NCBI GenBank assembly: GCA_036303105.1
Contig: JAXJBF010000132.1
Span: 9,578-73,577 of the forward strand
Direction: 5' to 3'
From: UMGS1590 sp036303105
Lineage (GTDB): Bacteria > Bacillota > Peptococcia > Peptococcales > Peptococcaceae
Length of the DNA stretch: 64,000 nt
Both the position numbers and the translations under genes were made by a program. Positions 1-8,107 of this stretch are shown here, piece by piece. Under the pieces are notes generated by a model. That model ran no database searches and was not told where the DNA came from. It saw only the letters and a program-made list of their open reading frames with translations. Position 1 is the first letter of the stretch, and every line of letters begins with the position of its first letter.

Positions 1-268
1 GCAGGGCTGGTATCCATTCGGCGGGCGGGGGCACACCTCGGAACTGCTGGGAGATGAAACCATTTCTGCCATTGCTCAGGCTCATGGCGTCACTTCCGCT
101 CAGGTGATTTTGCGATGGAATTTACAACGGGGCGTGGTGGTGATCCCAGGCTCCAGCGACCCGGATCATATACGGGAAAACCTCGATTTACTTGGCTTCG
201 CGCTGACGGACGAGGAAATGGCACAGATCGCTGCGTTGAATCGGAACGAGAAACACGACTGGTATTAA
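1..268 (+). CDS. Aldo/keto reductase, C-terminal part (5' end outside window)
   Basis: The first 88 readable codons end at TAA 266-268 and match the C-terminal third of an NADPH-dependent aldo/keto reductase of the 2,5-diketogluconate reductase type. Visible landmarks are the helix AQAHGVTSAQVILRWNLQ, the cofactor-binding VVVIPGSSDPDHIRENL (the segment that grips the 2'-phosphate of NADPH) and the closing ALTDEEMAQIAALN helix. The catalytic Asp-Tyr-Lys-His residues lie upstream of the window and cannot be checked. It is followed 13 nt later by a flavoprotein gene with its own ribosome binding site, so the two are probably co-transcribed. The substrate is unknown. Family assignment is secure; the partial state is due only to the window edge. 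Confidence 0.88.
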   Translation, partial: QGWYPFGGRGHTSELLGDETISAIAQAHGVTSAQVILRWNLQRGVVVIPGSSDPDHIRENLDLLGFALTDEEMAQIAALNRNEKHDWY

Positions 269-281
269 AAGGAGAAGGATC

Positions 282-857
282 ATGAAAGTTTTAGCCATCA
301 ACGGCAGTGCCCGGAAAGATGGAAATACCGCTGCTTTAATCAATAGGGTGCTTGCAGAACTGAAAAAAGAAAACATTGAAACCGAAATGCTCCAGCTTGC
401 CGGGCAGGTTATTGAACCTTGCAAGGCTTGCTGGGCCTGTGGCGGACAGCAGAACTGCGTTCACTGCAAGGACGGTTTTTGCGAGATCTTTGAAAAGATG
501 AAGGCTGCAGACGGCATTCTGCTTGGTTCGCCGGTGTATTCTGCTAATATCTCTGCCAATATGCAGGCGCTCTTGGAGCGGGCGGCGGTGGTCAGCGATA
601 TGAATCCTGGCTTGTTTACACACAAGGTGGGTGCGGCTGTAACAGCAGCGCGGCGTGGCGGCGCGCTGAACACCGTGGATGCTATGAACCACTTTTTCCT
701 CAATCACGAAATGTTTGTGGTAGGATCCTCCTATTGGAACATGGCGTATGGACAGCTGCCCGGCGATGTAGAGAAAGATGCAGAGGGTCTTGCTAACATG
801 GAAAACTTAGGAAAGAATATGGCCTGGCTTTTGACGAGACTGCATGGCAGGGCCTAA
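282..857 (+). CDS. Flavodoxin-fold NAD(P)H/iron-sulfur flavoprotein
   Basis: A 191-residue protein of the NADPH-dependent FMN reductase / Isf-like family. The N-terminus KVLAINGSARKDGNTAALI is the FMN phosphate-binding loop of this fold, and the segment GSPVYSANISANMQALLERA binds the isoalloxazine. Between them a cysteine-rich stretch (residues about 47-66: C..C..C with further cysteines in NCVHCKDGFC) is typical of the iron-sulfur flavoprotein branch, which carries electrons between ferredoxin and an acceptor; whether a cluster is bound cannot be seen. The ATG follows AAAGGAGAAGGATC. It sits just behind the aldo/keto reductase, and a strong hairpin terminator follows. The physiological acceptor is unknown. 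Confidence 0.85.
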   Translation: MKVLAINGSARKDGNTAALINRVLAELKKENIETEMLQLAGQVIEPCKACWACGGQQNCVHCKDGFCEIFEKMKAADGILLGSPVYSANISANMQALLERAAVVSDMNPGLFTHKVGAAVTAARRGGALNTVDAMNHFFLNHEMFVVGSSYWNMAYGQLPGDVEKDAEGLANMENLGKNMAWLLTRLHGRA

Positions 858-858
858 C

Positions 859-913
859 CCATAATAAGAAAATGGTCCTTCCCGACTGGGTAAGGGCCAT
901 TTTCTTATTATGG
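859..913 (+). terminator. Long perfect hairpin terminator
   Basis: A 22-bp, nearly perfect inverted repeat (859-880 against 892-913) with an 11-nt loop follows the flavoprotein stop codon. It contains an A-rich 5' arm and T-rich 3' arm, so it could act on both strands, which fits the convergent regulator gene to the right. Confidence 0.85.
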
Positions 914-1091
914 AGCTATTTTTGACTGTTTCCTGAAAAAAGAGGTTTTGTATTGGCAGAACCGGTGCACTTGTAAAAACGTCTTGCATATCTGCCAGCG
1001 TGGAATGGAACAGCATTTGGATGGGCACCTTCTTTCGGCAGCAAATCATGCTGTTGCTCTCATATGGCGAGAGGAGAACAGACAAAATTTT

Positions 1092-1712
1092 TTACAGCAG
1101 GCGGTAGGTGCCTTTGCCGATTTTTTCAATTTGACCTTCCTGAGTGAAGCGGTTGAGGATGCGCTGGAGCTGGCGTGGGCTGCAGTGGAGATGGAAGGCG
1201 GTTCTTTCGACGCCTTTGAGGATGCCGTCGGGACAGCGATAGCGCATGTAGGAGAGGACGCGGTCGGACAGAGAACTGGGAGCGGCGTCCAGCTCGGTGA
1301 TGAGGGCCATTTTCTTTGCCAGGCTGGCGCCGATGAGCTCTAGAAAGGCGTTGTTGGCGAGGAGGGTGTCGCGGTTTTCGTCGAGGGAGAGGGTGAGGCA
1401 GCGCAGCGGTGTGCTGGCTTCGGTGTAGATGTTGCCGCCGTTGCTTTCGAACAGTTCCATGTCGCCGAGGATATAATCCTTGCCGCCGCTGGACAGCGCA
1501 TAGCGGGCGCCGTCGCTGCGAATGATGTAAATGGCGAGGCTGCCCTGCACGACGATCTGAAACCATGTTCCCGGCAGAAATGGTGCAGTGACCAGTTCGC
1601 CTTTGTCGTACTGCACGAGAAACAGCGGCACGTCAAGATTCCGCAGCACTTCGCCATAGCGGCTTTGATGCAGAGCGTCGGCGATGGCTTTTTGATCGTA
1701 GATTTTTTGCAT
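1092..1712 (-). CDS. Crp/Fnr-family transcriptional regulator
   Basis: A 206-residue regulator with an N-terminal cyclic-nucleotide-binding-type jelly roll (residues about 20-110, with GDMELFESNGG at the place of the GELA motif) and a C-terminal winged helix (SPRQLQRILNRFTQEGQIEKIGKGTYRLL). The FNR cluster cysteines are absent, and the cAMP-contact residues of CRP are not recognisable, so the signal is unknown; the nearest named type is the YeiL/BAIF1-like branch. An in-frame TTG seven codons upstream exists, but the ATG at 1712 has TTTGGAGGG at correct spacing and is preferred. The gene is divergent from a MATE exporter with an 85-bp shared promoter region, so it probably regulates that exporter. 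Confidence 0.85.
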   Translation of the reverse strand: MQKIYDQKAIADALHQSRYGEVLRNLDVPLFLVQYDKGELVTAPFLPGTWFQIVVQGSLAIYIIRSDGARYALSSGGKDYILGDMELFESNGGNIYTEASTPLRCLTLSLDENRDTLLANNAFLELIGASLAKKMALITELDAAPSSLSDRVLSYMRYRCPDGILKGVERTAFHLHCSPRQLQRILNRFTQEGQIEKIGKGTYRLL

Positions 1713-1762
1713 AATACCCTCCAAACAAGACAAATGTCCGGTTATTTCCTTTCATTGTACGG

Positions 1763-1768
1763 TATAAT
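1763..1768 (+). promoter_or_regulatory. Candidate -10 box of the MATE promoter
   Basis: TATAAT lies 30 nt before the MATE start inside the divergent intergenic region. The -35 is weak, as expected for a promoter that needs an activator such as the adjacent Crp/Fnr protein. Confidence 0.45.
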
Positions 1769-1797
1769 CGCTCTGCTTACAAGAGAGGAGATCAATC

Positions 1798-3180
1798 ATG
1801 CCATCTGTATTTGAAGAAAAGAAATTGTCAAAAGCCATTTTTCGTGTGGGCCTGCCGGCGATGCTTGGCCAGCTGACTACGCTCATTTATAACATGGCGG
1901 ATACGTTCTTCGTGTCGCTGACGAAGACACCGGCCATGATCGCTGCTGTGACGCTGTGCGCGCCGATTCTGCTCATCATCATGTCCATCGCCTGCATCTT
2001 TGGCATGGGCGGCAGCAGCGTGATCGCCCGCCTATTGGGTGAAGGCAAGCCGAAAAAGGCCGGGCAAACTATGAACTTCTGCCTCTATGCCATGGTTCTG
2101 GCTGGGGTGGTGGTCTTGGCGGCAGGGCTCGTGCTCATGACACCGCTGGCGCGCCTGGCTGGTGCCGATGCGGAAAACATGGGCTACACTTGTGACTATC
2201 TGTTGTACATTTTCCTTGGTGCGCCGTTCATCATGCTAGCCAATGGGTTTGTGCACCTGTTTCGTTCAGTAGGGCTGATCAAGCAAGGCACCGTGGGCCT
2301 GGTTTTGGGGAACGCCATCAACATCGTGCTGGACTTCGTCTTTATCAATCTGCTGCAATGGGGCACTGCCGGTGCAGCGCTGGCAACGTCGCTGGGCTTT
2401 GCCTGCGCAACGGTGTATTACCTTGTCTGCATGGTGCAGGAAGCGCGCCGCGGCAGCGACCTGATGCCGCTGTCCCTGCGCCAGTTCCATCCTCATGCTG
2501 AGATGGTGCGCAATGTGGTGAGCATTGGCATTCCCGGCTCGCTGATCACCATTCTCATGAGTGCTGCCAACATTGTCCTCAACAACTACATCGCCATCTA
2601 CGGCTCCGACGCTGTGGCGGCCTATGGCATTGCTTACAAAATCGACAGCGTGCCAATCATGTTGTTGGTGGGATTGTCACAAGGGGTGACACCGCTTATC
2701 GGCTATTACTACGGTGCCGAGGAGCGGCTTCGCATGTTTGCGGCGGTGCGTCTTTCCAGTCTTTACGGCATTGTGCTGGGGGCTGCTTTTACGGCGATCT
2801 TCCTGATTTTCGGGGTGCAGCTGTCGGCCATCTTCCTGCATGAAGCGGCCCTTATTGAGCAAACGGCGTTCTTCCTGCGCATTCTGTGCCTGTCGGCGCC
2901 GCTGGTCAGTGTGATCAACATGGTCACCAGCTACTTCCAGGCCCTGGGCAAAGCACTGCGCTCGCTCACCATCACCATCCTGCGCAATGTGGTGCTTTTT
3001 ATTCCGGCGGTCGTTGTTTTAAACCACTACTGGCAGCTTTCCGGTGTCATTGCTGCGCAGCCTTTGGTAGAAGCTGTTTTAACCGTTGTCTGCATCGGCC
3101 TTTATCTGCATGAAAAACAGCTGGAAGAACAGCCGGTAATGGCGCAGCATCAACAACGTCCTTCTGTGCAGCGTTCATAA
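1798..3180 (+). CDS. MATE-family multidrug/toxin exporter
   Basis: A 460-residue, twelve-helix membrane protein with the two-fold repeat of the MatE domain. The first repeat opens with PAMLGQLTTLIYNMADTFFV and contains the conserved GMGGSSVIARLLGEG loop; the second opens near residue 240 with GIPGSLITILMSAANIVLN and continues through QGVTPLIGYYYGA. This is the DinF/NorM-like cation-coupled antiporter family that extrudes small organic molecules. The ATG has GAGAGGAG nearby. It is monocistronic, ended by a hairpin, and read divergently from a Crp/Fnr-type regulator that likely controls it. The substrate cannot be read from the sequence. Confidence 0.93.
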   Translation: MPSVFEEKKLSKAIFRVGLPAMLGQLTTLIYNMADTFFVSLTKTPAMIAAVTLCAPILLIIMSIACIFGMGGSSVIARLLGEGKPKKAGQTMNFCLYAMVLAGVVVLAAGLVLMTPLARLAGADAENMGYTCDYLLYIFLGAPFIMLANGFVHLFRSVGLIKQGTVGLVLGNAINIVLDFVFINLLQWGTAGAALATSLGFACATVYYLVCMVQEARRGSDLMPLSLRQFHPHAEMVRNVVSIGIPGSLITILMSAANIVLNNYIAIYGSDAVAAYGIAYKIDSVPIMLLVGLSQGVTPLIGYYYGAEERLRMFAAVRLSSLYGIVLGAAFTAIFLIFGVQLSAIFLHEAALIEQTAFFLRILCLSAPLVSVINMVTSYFQALGKALRSLTITILRNVVLFIPAVVVLNHYWQLSGVIAAQPLVEAVLTVVCIGLYLHEKQLEEQPVMAQHQQRPSVQRS

Positions 3181-3187
3181 CATTATC

Positions 3188-3226
3188 AACAATACCCACG
3201 CCGAGCCTTCGGCGTGGGTATTGTTT
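3188..3226 (+). terminator. Hairpin terminator (CACGCCGA family)
   Basis: Perfect stem around a CCACGCCGA...TCGGCGTGG core followed by TTGTTTT. The same core recurs after the FMN-binding membrane protein at 7983-8008. Confidence 0.88.
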
Positions 3227-3363
3227 TACAAGTGGCAGCTGTGTGGGTGCATGTGCCCGAGAAATTGCTGTCGATAGGATGTTTTTTTATTTATAATTTA
3301 AGCTTCTGTGCTATGCTATAGACAAAACAAGTTGCTGTGCGATCATCAAAGAGGAGACCTCCT

Positions 3364-4038
3364 ATGAAATTATTATTAGCAGAAGACGAACAGGCGCTGT
3401 CCAAAGTGTTGGTGGCTATTTTGGAGCGCAACAATTATCTGGTGGACGCTGTGGAGAACGGTGAGGAGGCGTTGGCCTATTTGTCCTGCAGCCACTATGA
3501 TGGCGTCATCATGGATGTGATGATGCCGAAGATGGATGGCATCACAGCTTTGAAAGAGCTTCGACGCCAGGGCAATCTGGTTCCGGTGCTGCTTCTGACT
3601 GCAAAATCAGAGGTGGACGATAAAGTAGAAGGGCTGGACAGCGGTGCCAACGATTATCTGACCAAACCATTTCAGTCGAAGGAACTGCTGGCGCGTATTC
3701 GCGCCATGACCCGCACTGCCAACCATCAGGCCGATGCCAAGCTGCAGGTGGGCAATCTCACACTGGATCAGACCACGTTTATGCTTTCTGGGCCTGGCGA
3801 CAGTGTCCAGCTGTCCAGCAAGGAATATCAAATGATGGAGCTGTTTATGATTGCGCCGCAGCAGCGCTATACGACCGAAAAATTGATGGAAAAAGTGTGG
3901 GGCTTTGACAGCGATGCGGAGTTGAACGTGGTGTGGGTGTATATTTCACATCTGCGCAAAAAGCTGACAAGGGTTGGCGCCAACGTGGTTATTAAAGCTG
4001 CGCGCAATATGGGCTATTCGCTGGAGATTGTGGAATGA
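3364..4038 (+). CDS. OmpR-family response regulator
   Basis: A 224-residue response regulator. The receiver domain (1-115) has the acidic pair at E7-D8, the phospho-acceptor D51 in VIMDVMMPKMDG, the switch Thr in LLLTAKSE and the conserved Lys in LTKPF. A C-terminal winged-helix OmpR/PhoB effector domain (about 125-222) ends with VWGFDSDAELNVVWVYISHLRKKL. The longer frame begins nine codons earlier, but the ATG at 3364 sits 8 nt behind AGGAGAC and starts with the usual MKLLLAEDE. It overlaps the histidine kinase by ATGA. The next downstream unit is ApbE plus a flavin electron carrier, a plausible but unproven target. Confidence 0.95.
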   Translation: MKLLLAEDEQALSKVLVAILERNNYLVDAVENGEEALAYLSCSHYDGVIMDVMMPKMDGITALKELRRQGNLVPVLLLTAKSEVDDKVEGLDSGANDYLTKPFQSKELLARIRAMTRTANHQADAKLQVGNLTLDQTTFMLSGPGDSVQLSSKEYQMMELFMIAPQQRYTTEKLMEKVWGFDSDAELNVVWVYISHLRKKLTRVGANVVIKAARNMGYSLEIVE

Positions 4039-5279
4039 TCGAGAGATTACGTAAAAAACTCATTGTTGCCGCAATCGGATCGCTGCTTTTGGTGTTGGTG
4101 GTCATTCTTGGGTGCTTGTCGGGCCTATATATCAGAGATGCCATTTCAGACATTGACCATACGCTGATGAGCCTGGCAGCAACCAACGACCTTGTTTCCG
4201 AAGCTGCGCGTGTATCAGATAACGAACGCGTCAGAGAGGCGCATGACCATGGACGCACGCCCGAATCCTATTTTGAAACAGAGTATTTTTTCATCACACT
4301 TGACAGCCAGGGGACAGTTACCAATGTGTATCCTGGGACCGCTGACGATATCAGCGTTGAACGGGCGGAGCATTACGCCGAATCGGTGCTTCAATCGGGC
4401 GATACACGTGGTTTTTTGGACGATTATCGCTATCTGTATACCCAGCAAAATGGGAACGACATCATCATCTTTGTAGATTGCGAGCGAAGCCTGGAAAGTT
4501 TTTGGAATCTGCTGGTGACAGGCGTGCTGCTGTCATTGATCGGCACTGCGCTGGTCTTTGTGCTGCTGCTTTTCTTTTCAAAACGGATTGTGCGGCCTTT
4601 TGCCGAGATTTACGACAAGCAGAAACGCTTTATCACCGATGCGGGCCATGAACTGAAAACACCACTGAGCATCATTGCGGCAGATGCAGAGGTGCTGACC
4701 ATGGACATTGGCCAGAATGAATGGGTGGATGAAATCACCAACCAGACCCAGCGCCTCACCAAACTGACCAACGATTTGATTTTCCTGGCACGCACCGAAG
4801 AGGCCCTGCCGACACAGATGGCATCGTTTTCGCTGTCACAGCTTATGACAGACACCGTTCAGAGTTTTGAAGCGGTGGCAAAAACACAGGATAAGACCAT
4901 CGATGCCGATATTCCTGCGGCGGTGACACTGTACGGCGATGAACGCGCGCTGCAAAAGGTGCTCACCATCCTGCTGGACAACGCCCTGAAATACATGCCA
5001 GCGCATGAAACGGTGCGCTGCGGACTAACGGAACAAAGAGCTCAGGTTCAGCTTTGGGTGGGCAATCCCTGCGCGCCGATGAGCGATGCGCAAATTTCCC
5101 GCCTGTTTGACCGCTTTTACCGCGCAGATGCGTCGCGCAATTCCAAAACTGGCGGCTACGGATTGGGGCTTTCTATCGCCAAAGCCATTGTCAGCGCCCA
5201 TAAAGGCAGGATCACGGCTTCAGCACCGAGCCAAGGCACCTTGCTGATCACCGTCACCCTGCCAAAAGGACAACGCTAA
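4035..5279 (+). CDS. Membrane sensor histidine kinase
   Basis: A 414-residue kinase. TM1 is at about 8-32 and TM2 at about 155-180, leaving an extracytoplasmic sensor loop of roughly 120 residues with no recognisable named domain. The cytoplasmic part has the HisKA box DAGHELKTPLS with His205, an N-box (LLDNALKYMP), and the G box GGYGLGLSIAKAIVSAHKG of the HATPase domain. A clear HAMP domain is not obvious between TM2 and the H-box; the linker is short. It is translationally coupled to the response regulator by an ATGA overlap. A strong terminator follows. The stimulus is unknown. Confidence 0.94.
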   Translation: MIERLRKKLIVAAIGSLLLVLVVILGCLSGLYIRDAISDIDHTLMSLAATNDLVSEAARVSDNERVREAHDHGRTPESYFETEYFFITLDSQGTVTNVYPGTADDISVERAEHYAESVLQSGDTRGFLDDYRYLYTQQNGNDIIIFVDCERSLESFWNLLVTGVLLSLIGTALVFVLLLFFSKRIVRPFAEIYDKQKRFITDAGHELKTPLSIIAADAEVLTMDIGQNEWVDEITNQTQRLTKLTNDLIFLARTEEALPTQMASFSLSQLMTDTVQSFEAVAKTQDKTIDADIPAAVTLYGDERALQKVLTILLDNALKYMPAHETVRCGLTEQRAQVQLWVGNPCAPMSDAQISRLFDRFYRADASRNSKTGGYGLGLSIAKAIVSAHKGRITASAPSQGTLLITVTLPKGQR

Positions 5280-5319
5280 AAAAAGCATCTGAATGTGTCG
5301 GCATTCAGATGCTTTTTAA
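5279..5319 (+). terminator. Hairpin terminator after the two-component operon
   Basis: A 15-bp stem (5281-5295 with 5302-5316), GTGTCG loop, and a run of Ts. Confidence 0.9.
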
Positions 5320-5388
5320 TTACAATTAAGGTAGACCTTCTATACTGGGTACTGTCAAAAGAGACATGGTAACAGGAGGTGCTTTGCA

Positions 5389-6297
5389 TTGATTCAAAAA
5401 ATATTTCCCGCTTTTGGCACATTGAACACCATTTCGATTGCGGACAACAGCGCGCTTACGGTTGCTGATCTGGTGAAGCGGCGCATGCTGCAAATACACG
5501 ATCGTTTTTCAGTGTTTGACCCCAAAAGCGAAATTGCGCAGATCAATCAGCAAGCAGGCCTCCAGCCAGTTGCTGTCAGCGAAGAGACGTTTTATTTGCT
5601 GTCTCTGGCGCAGGCGTATTACAAAGAGACAAAGGGAACGTTCGATGTCACAACAGGAGCCTTGAGTGCCTTGTGGCGCGAAGCCATTCGCACCACCACC
5701 CTGCCATCGCCGGAAGCCGTTGCCCAGTGCCAAGCCCATTGCGGCATGGAACATCTGGCGTTGAATCTTGAGCGCGGAACGGCTTTTTTACAAGAAGAAG
5801 GCCTACAGCTCGATTTAGGCGGCATCGTCAAAGGCTATGCCGCCGACGAAGCCAAGGCACTGCTGCTGGCGCACGATGTGCAGCGCGCACAGATCAATTT
5901 TGGCGGCACCGTGGTCGCCATTGGCGCAGCACAGTGCGTCGGCATTCAGCATCCTTTTGCGAAAACAGGCCAGCCCATGGCCAGCCTTTCGCTGCACGAT
6001 CAAGCCATTGTTACCAGCGGGCTTTATGAACGCTGCTTCTTCCATGAAGGCAAGCGCTATCATCACATCATTGATCCACGCACAGGCATGCCGGCGGCAG
6101 CTGGCGTGCTCTCGGTGAGCTTGATTGGTGAAGAGGCCGTGATGCTGGATGCTTTGGCGACGGGCGTTTGCTGCCTTGGTGTGCAGGACAGCCTTCCTAT
6201 TCTTCGCAAACGTGGCCTTTCGGCTGTTTTTGTTGATGAACAGGGCCATGTGCAAATGACATCGGATCTACAGGGGGAACTATCGTTTCATGGATAA
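5389..6297 (+). CDS. apbE: ApbE-family FAD:protein FMN transferase
   Basis: A 302-residue ApbE domain protein. It attaches FMN from FAD to a threonine in the S/T-G-A-T motif of target proteins. Landmarks are FDVTTGALSALWREA, the LDLGGIVKGYAADEA segment, NFGGTVVAIG and the metal/FAD-site HHIIDPRTGMPA near residue 220. There is no lipoprotein signal, so it should act in the cytoplasm, or its export signal is lacking compared with the typical lipoprotein ApbE. The start is a TTG, chosen because AGGAGG lies 9 nt upstream and no closer in-frame start exists. It is followed after 27 nt by a membrane protein with two canonical ApbE target motifs, almost certainly its substrate. Confidence 0.93.
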   Translation: MIQKIFPAFGTLNTISIADNSALTVADLVKRRMLQIHDRFSVFDPKSEIAQINQQAGLQPVAVSEETFYLLSLAQAYYKETKGTFDVTTGALSALWREAIRTTTLPSPEAVAQCQAHCGMEHLALNLERGTAFLQEEGLQLDLGGIVKGYAADEAKALLLAHDVQRAQINFGGTVVAIGAAQCVGIQHPFAKTGQPMASLSLHDQAIVTSGLYERCFFHEGKRYHHIIDPRTGMPAAAGVLSVSLIGEEAVMLDALATGVCCLGVQDSLPILRKRGLSAVFVDEQGHVQMTSDLQGELSFHG

Positions 6298-6324
6298 AAG
6301 AAGCATCATGAAGGAGTTGATGGA

Positions 6325-7974
6325 GTGAAATCAGGACATTATAAGATGACACAAATCGTTCGGCACATCATCCAGCTGGCGGCGTTTCTTCTTGTGCCAG
6401 CGTTGTTTGTCACTGTTTGGCACGCGCTGGGTGATGTTGTAACGGCATTGGCAGCAGGAACGTTTTCCGTTCGCACGCTTATGCCACAGCTGATCACCAT
6501 TGTGGCCGTGTTTGGGCTCACTGCTGTATGGGGGCGCTTTTTCTGCGGTTATCTTTGCGCCTTTGGCGCCATGCAGGAACTGCTTTACTGGCCAAGAAAA
6601 CGACACAGTCATGGACATTCTATTATTTCGACGCGCTTGGACAACGCCCTGCAGCTGATAAAATACGGGGTGCTCATTGGCATTGTAGTGCTGCTTTGGG
6701 TGCTGGCGCTGCCGTTTGACGCATCGCTAAGCCCTTGGGGCATCTTCGGCATGCTGACCTCGGGAAGTTGGTCGGTGGCCAGCTCTGCGGTGTTCACCGT
6801 GGGCTTTGTTGTGCTGGTGGTGCTCATGCTGGGCGCTGTTTTTATCGAGCGTTTCTTTTGCCGCTATTTCTGTCCGCTGGGCGCGTCGTTCAACCTTGTT
6901 TCGGGCAAGCGTTTCTATCGTATTCGCCGTCAAACATCGGCCTGCGTCAACTGCGGCCTGTGCGAACGCACCTGCAGCATGGGCGTGCCTATTCTTAAAA
7001 CAGACACCGTGACCTCCGGCAAATGCATCAACTGCATGCAGTGCCTGTCGGCGTGTCCAAAAGCGTGCCTTTCGGCCAATCCGGCACCGGCAGTGGCAGG
7101 CACCGCTGCTGCAGTGATGATGTGCGGGCTGGTTCAGGTGGGCAGCCTGACAGCACCACAGGCGGCTTCCGCACAGAGCAGTTACAGCGTGGACACCACC
7201 TCAGCACAGGGCAATTTTACCGATGGGGTCTACACTGGCAGCGGCGCGGGTTTCCGCGGCAATACCAACGTGCAGGTGACGGTGGAAAACGGCAGCATCA
7301 GCGACATCACCGTGCTTTCCTACGAAGATGACGCCGAATTCTTCGACAAAGCGCAGGCGTCGGTGATTCCAGCAATCCTGTCGGCGCAGTCTGTTGATGT
7401 GTCAACCGTCAGCGGAGCCACCTTCTCCAGCGATGGCATCATCAACGCAGTGGCCAATGCGCTGAATGTGACAGCGCAGGATAGCGCATCATCGACGAAC
7501 CAGCAGCAGAACGACAGCAACGACGCCGTTTCTTCGGCCTCCCAGAACGACGGTGCAGCTTCTGATCAGAATGGCGATCTTCAAACAGCGCTCTCTTCCC
7601 TGGCAGATGGCACCTACCAAGGGGCAGGTGAAGGCTATCGCGGCACGACCAACGTTTCTGTCACCGTAGCCAATGGCCAGATCACCGACATCACCATTCT
7701 TTCCTATGAAGATGACGCAGAGTTTTTCAATCGTGCAGAAAATCAAATCGTCAGCAGCATTCTCAATGCACAATCGCTGGATGTGGACACCGTCAGCGGC
7801 GCCACCTTCTCCAGCAATGGCATTCTGGAAGCTGTTGCCGATGCCCTTGGTGTCACCTATAGCAATGCCAACCAAAACGCAGAGCAAGGTCATCATGAAC
7901 GCTTCGAGCGCGATGATTCTGATTCTGATGATTACGAACGCAATTTTGAGCGCCGCCGTGCGCATCATTCATAA
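6325..7974 (+). CDS. NapH/NosR-like membrane ferredoxin with two FMN-binding domains
   Basis: A 549-residue electron-transfer protein. The N-terminal 200 residues are a polytopic 4Fe-4S-binding domain (helices at about 12-32, 50-70, 108-130, 150-173) with the paired motifs CGYLCAFG and CRYFCPLG. Two cytoplasmic ferredoxin clusters follow, CVNCGLCERTC and CINCMQCLSACPKAC. A further hydrophobic segment (about 252-280) then leads to two FMN_bind domains (about 298-380 and 425-510), each with the flavinylation motif TVSGATFSS (Thr near 366 and 494). The two domains are so similar that a recent internal duplication is likely. A Ser/Asn/Gln linker separates them and the tail is highly charged. GTG start, AAGGAG 8 nt upstream. 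Probably moves electrons from the cytoplasm to extracellular flavins. Confidence 0.9.
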   Translation: MKSGHYKMTQIVRHIIQLAAFLLVPALFVTVWHALGDVVTALAAGTFSVRTLMPQLITIVAVFGLTAVWGRFFCGYLCAFGAMQELLYWPRKRHSHGHSIISTRLDNALQLIKYGVLIGIVVLLWVLALPFDASLSPWGIFGMLTSGSWSVASSAVFTVGFVVLVVLMLGAVFIERFFCRYFCPLGASFNLVSGKRFYRIRRQTSACVNCGLCERTCSMGVPILKTDTVTSGKCINCMQCLSACPKACLSANPAPAVAGTAAAVMMCGLVQVGSLTAPQAASAQSSYSVDTTSAQGNFTDGVYTGSGAGFRGNTNVQVTVENGSISDITVLSYEDDAEFFDKAQASVIPAILSAQSVDVSTVSGATFSSDGIINAVANALNVTAQDSASSTNQQQNDSNDAVSSASQNDGAASDQNGDLQTALSSLADGTYQGAGEGYRGTTNVSVTVANGQITDITILSYEDDAEFFNRAENQIVSSILNAQSLDVDTVSGATFSSNGILEAVADALGVTYSNANQNAEQGHHERFERDDSDSDDYERNFERRRAHHS

Positions 7975-7980
7975 AATCAC

Positions 7981-8016
7981 AGTACCCACGCCGAGCTTTC
8001 GGCGTGGGGATTTTTT
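7981..8016 (+). terminator. Hairpin terminator (CACGCCGA family)
   Basis: Same stem core as at 3193-3218, one base different in the loop, followed by a T-run. Confidence 0.88.
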
Positions 8017-8107
8017 ATGCGCACATTTGCCAGAGCGCACAGGATGGCGTATACTGGAAAGTAAGAACACGCGCCGCGTGACCGGCGCCCATTAAGGAGG
8101 ATGCAAC

